Shown piece by piece: positions 62,167 to 64,000 of a stretch of DNA of 64,000 nt (positions are counted from its first letter, which is position 1; every line of letters starts with the position of its first letter). Location of the stretch: NCBI GenBank assembly GCA_963930655.1, contig OZ005606.1:13907501-13971500 (forward strand), in the 5' to 3' direction. The stretch comes from Myrica gale (lineage: Eukaryota > Streptophyta > Magnoliopsida > Fagales > Myricaceae). The notes below the pieces were generated by a model. The model had not been told where the DNA came from. It was given only the letters and a program-made list of their open reading frames with translations, and made no database searches. A program made the translations under genes and the position numbers.

Positions 62167-62564
62167 TTAGTGCTTTGATGCTGATGATTTCCCTCCTTTT
62201 CCCTATACAGTCATCAGAAGGTAAAAAGCAATTATGAGCATGCGTGGATCATGTAATTATAAATCTAATGTCGCATGCAATTATATATCATGCATGCATG
62301 AATATCCGGATAAAGAAATGCTTGGATCATGATGCATGCGCATGAGGGTCTCTAAAAGTCATGCACTCATGCCTACAGGACATATATATAAATAAATACC
62401 TTCTTCTTAGGTTCCCGAGGCTTGGGTGCGGCCTTCTTTGCACCCGACTTGGGTGCTGTAGTTTTGGAAGTTGCGTCATTAGTAGGCTTGACTGCTGCAG
62501 CCTCCTTCTTCATCTGCCCAAACAGCTGTGTGCCGATTGGTTTTTCAGCCTTCACTGATGCCAT
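62167..62564 (-). CDS. Small lysine/alanine-rich protein, 66 residues, two exons
   Basis: Exon 1 is 62564-62400 (55 codons from MASVKAEKP); exon 2 is 62202-62167 (GKGGKSSASKH and stop). The 197-nt intron has a GT donor and a TATAG acceptor, phase 0. The protein is very basic: QMKKEAAAV, then KSGAKKAAPKPREPKKK, then GKGGKS. The ATG lies one base after a possible second acceptor (AAATAG) whose donor would be GTAAGA near 62628, suggesting a spliced 5' leader. The composition is like small nucleic-acid-binding or nucleolar proteins, but I do not recognise the family and give no function. A longer unspliced frame exists but reads through the donor. Confidence 0.5.
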
Positions 62565-64000
62565 TCTATTTCTCAAACAAATTAACGCGCACAAGAGGTA
62601 AATTAAAGGAAAGTTTGTCTTACCGGGTGGTGGTCTTCTCCGAAACCTGCTCTTTTTGTAGGCGAGTTCCACGACTTCTGTTAGCGAATTCGAATCGCAA
62701 GTTACCAGTTTGAAAGATAACAAGGGGATGGTGCCATTTGATCGAGAATAAAATTACAACGGATTCGGAGAGCACTTGCAAGGCTTTAGCATCAGATGCT
62801 TCACTTAGTAGTTCGTTTTCTGACATTATTAATGCGACCAACTTCGCATATCTTGACGTATATGTACGCACAGTACACAGAATTATTTGTATTGGAAAGA
62901 CATGATATATGCCTAATTGGCAATACATTTACACGCTTTGATGCTTTTATGGCTAAGCATCTTTCTTCCTCTTTCTTCCCACCGCCCCCCTAAATCTCCT
63001 GCACAATCTTATTCTCAGTCACTTTCTGTGGCGAAGTATATATATGCTAAAAACGAAGGGTTAATTTATATTTGGCTTGATATCTTTGTTGATCCCTATG
63101 CTATGGCCCGTTCCCTAACTAGTTCCTATGGAAATTTTTGTCCTAAACTGGTCCTAAATTAATCTATATTAATTCTTGTTCAGGTATTTCCATCCACTCC
63201 AAAGTTCATTTGGATGGAAAATTTTTATGTGGCAAGTGGAGGACAACTAAACATTATTGGGAGACCAACACGTGTCCTTACCGCCACTGTATTCAACGTC
63301 ATACCACCACAAGGCACCCTCAGCTTGTCGCGAGCATGCCAAGTGGTGGTCTAAGCACTGTAGCTTCAAATTTGGATAAAAGTGGAGGGTACCAGGTGGT
63401 GGTCTTACATGGAGCACAGTGAAGGTAAGGACACATGTTGGTCTCCCTCTGATACTAAGTGACTGACTCTAAAATGAGCACAAAGCTGGCTATATCAAGT
63501 ATAGGAGTTATGTCTAGCCCAAAAGGCCAGATCTTCTCTTCAGGAAAAAAGTCTAATCTCAAATTTGCATACAAACAAAATATAAAAGCGTTTACTGAAC
63601 ACAGTTTAGATTCATATTTTTGGATTTTGAATAGTTCGTAATGAAATTAAAACAACACAAAACAAAACGTAAACTAAGAATATAACATGCAATAAAGTAA
63701 ACGACGGAAAGTAAATGACAATAAGTAAAAAATAATAATAAAAAGGCACAAGATTATTGGATTAAATAATATCGTCTTATTACAACTCAAGATTCAAGTT
63801 AAAAGAAAAAAACAAGAACATAATCCGAAATTGAAAATGGAAATTACATAAAATTAATAAGCGAGAAACTTAATTCTAAATACTAGGAATTGAAATATAA
63901 GACATTGCAATGATAAAGCATAAAAGAAACTAATCTAGAAACTGAAAAATAATTATTGAAAAATAAAACTTGATGCTAGAAACCATGAGAAAATAGAAGA
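62565..64000. other. Leader of the small gene and unassigned DNA
   Basis: 62565-62800 likely holds the promoter and leader of the gene to the left. From 63000 on the sequence is AT-rich without recognised genes or element ends. A 70-codon frame at 63210 shows no family features. A GGTGGT-rich patch at 63280-63410 is the only departure in composition. Confidence 0.4.

Noticed and set aside
1-64000. tRNA, rRNA or organellar insertions
   Set aside because: No cloverleaf with A/B boxes, rRNA core sequence or plastid/mitochondrial gene was recognised by eye; a covariance-model scan would be needed to exclude small ones.

Overview
The window is plant nuclear DNA, most likely from a eudicot, possibly a woody one. 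The signs are AT-rich sequence, plant-type introns, and plant lineages of Ty1/copia, Ty3/gypsy, CACTA, hAT, TRIM and MITE elements. No bacterial or organellar features are visible. I cannot name the species from sequence alone.

Only one large host gene is clear. It is an 11-exon isoprenylcysteine methylesterase gene (ICME family) at 52378-60976 on the + strand. All its splice junctions are GT-AG and phase-consistent, its catalytic triad is intact, and it encodes 477 residues. A small two-exon gene for a 66-residue lysine-rich protein probably lies downstream at 62167-62564 on the - strand. Transposon debris sits in the ICME introns (a MULE-type MITE in intron 5, a LINE tail in intron 9) and in its flanks.

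The rest, about 1-50.7 kb, is layered transposable elements. From left to right: an LTR end carrying a palindrome array (1-554); a 3.65-kb gypsy-type LTR with primer-binding site and gag remnant, inserted in a hAT transposase gene (955-5473); a solo copia-like LTR (7077-8290); a hAT transposase C-terminus (8856-9870); a complete 8.2-kb CACTA element with TGT target-site duplication (10207-18445) carrying two accessory gene families and a nested TRIM; a truncated gypsy LTR with a Tourist-like MITE (18.8-21.27 kb); and a second CACTA element (about 21.29-44.68 kb).

The second CACTA element has been expanded by nested insertions that can be ordered by their 5-bp target-site duplications. The main stack is CACTA, then X(+) LTR (ATGAG), then X(-) LTR of the same family in inverse orientation (GAAAT), then a copia element, then a solo LTR (GATCA). 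Further solo LTRs have duplications ATTAC, ATTAT, CCTAC, ACCTA and a near-match at a fifth site. Right of this lie a hAT element with an 8-bp duplication (45008-46441), another solo-type LTR, two MITEs and a degenerate LINE.

None of the transposon genes looks intact. The most unusual signals are not genes. One is a small hairpin, with an apparently covarying stem, that recurs in four different LTR families. The other is CpG-containing palindromes set at 21-22-bp intervals inside several LTRs.
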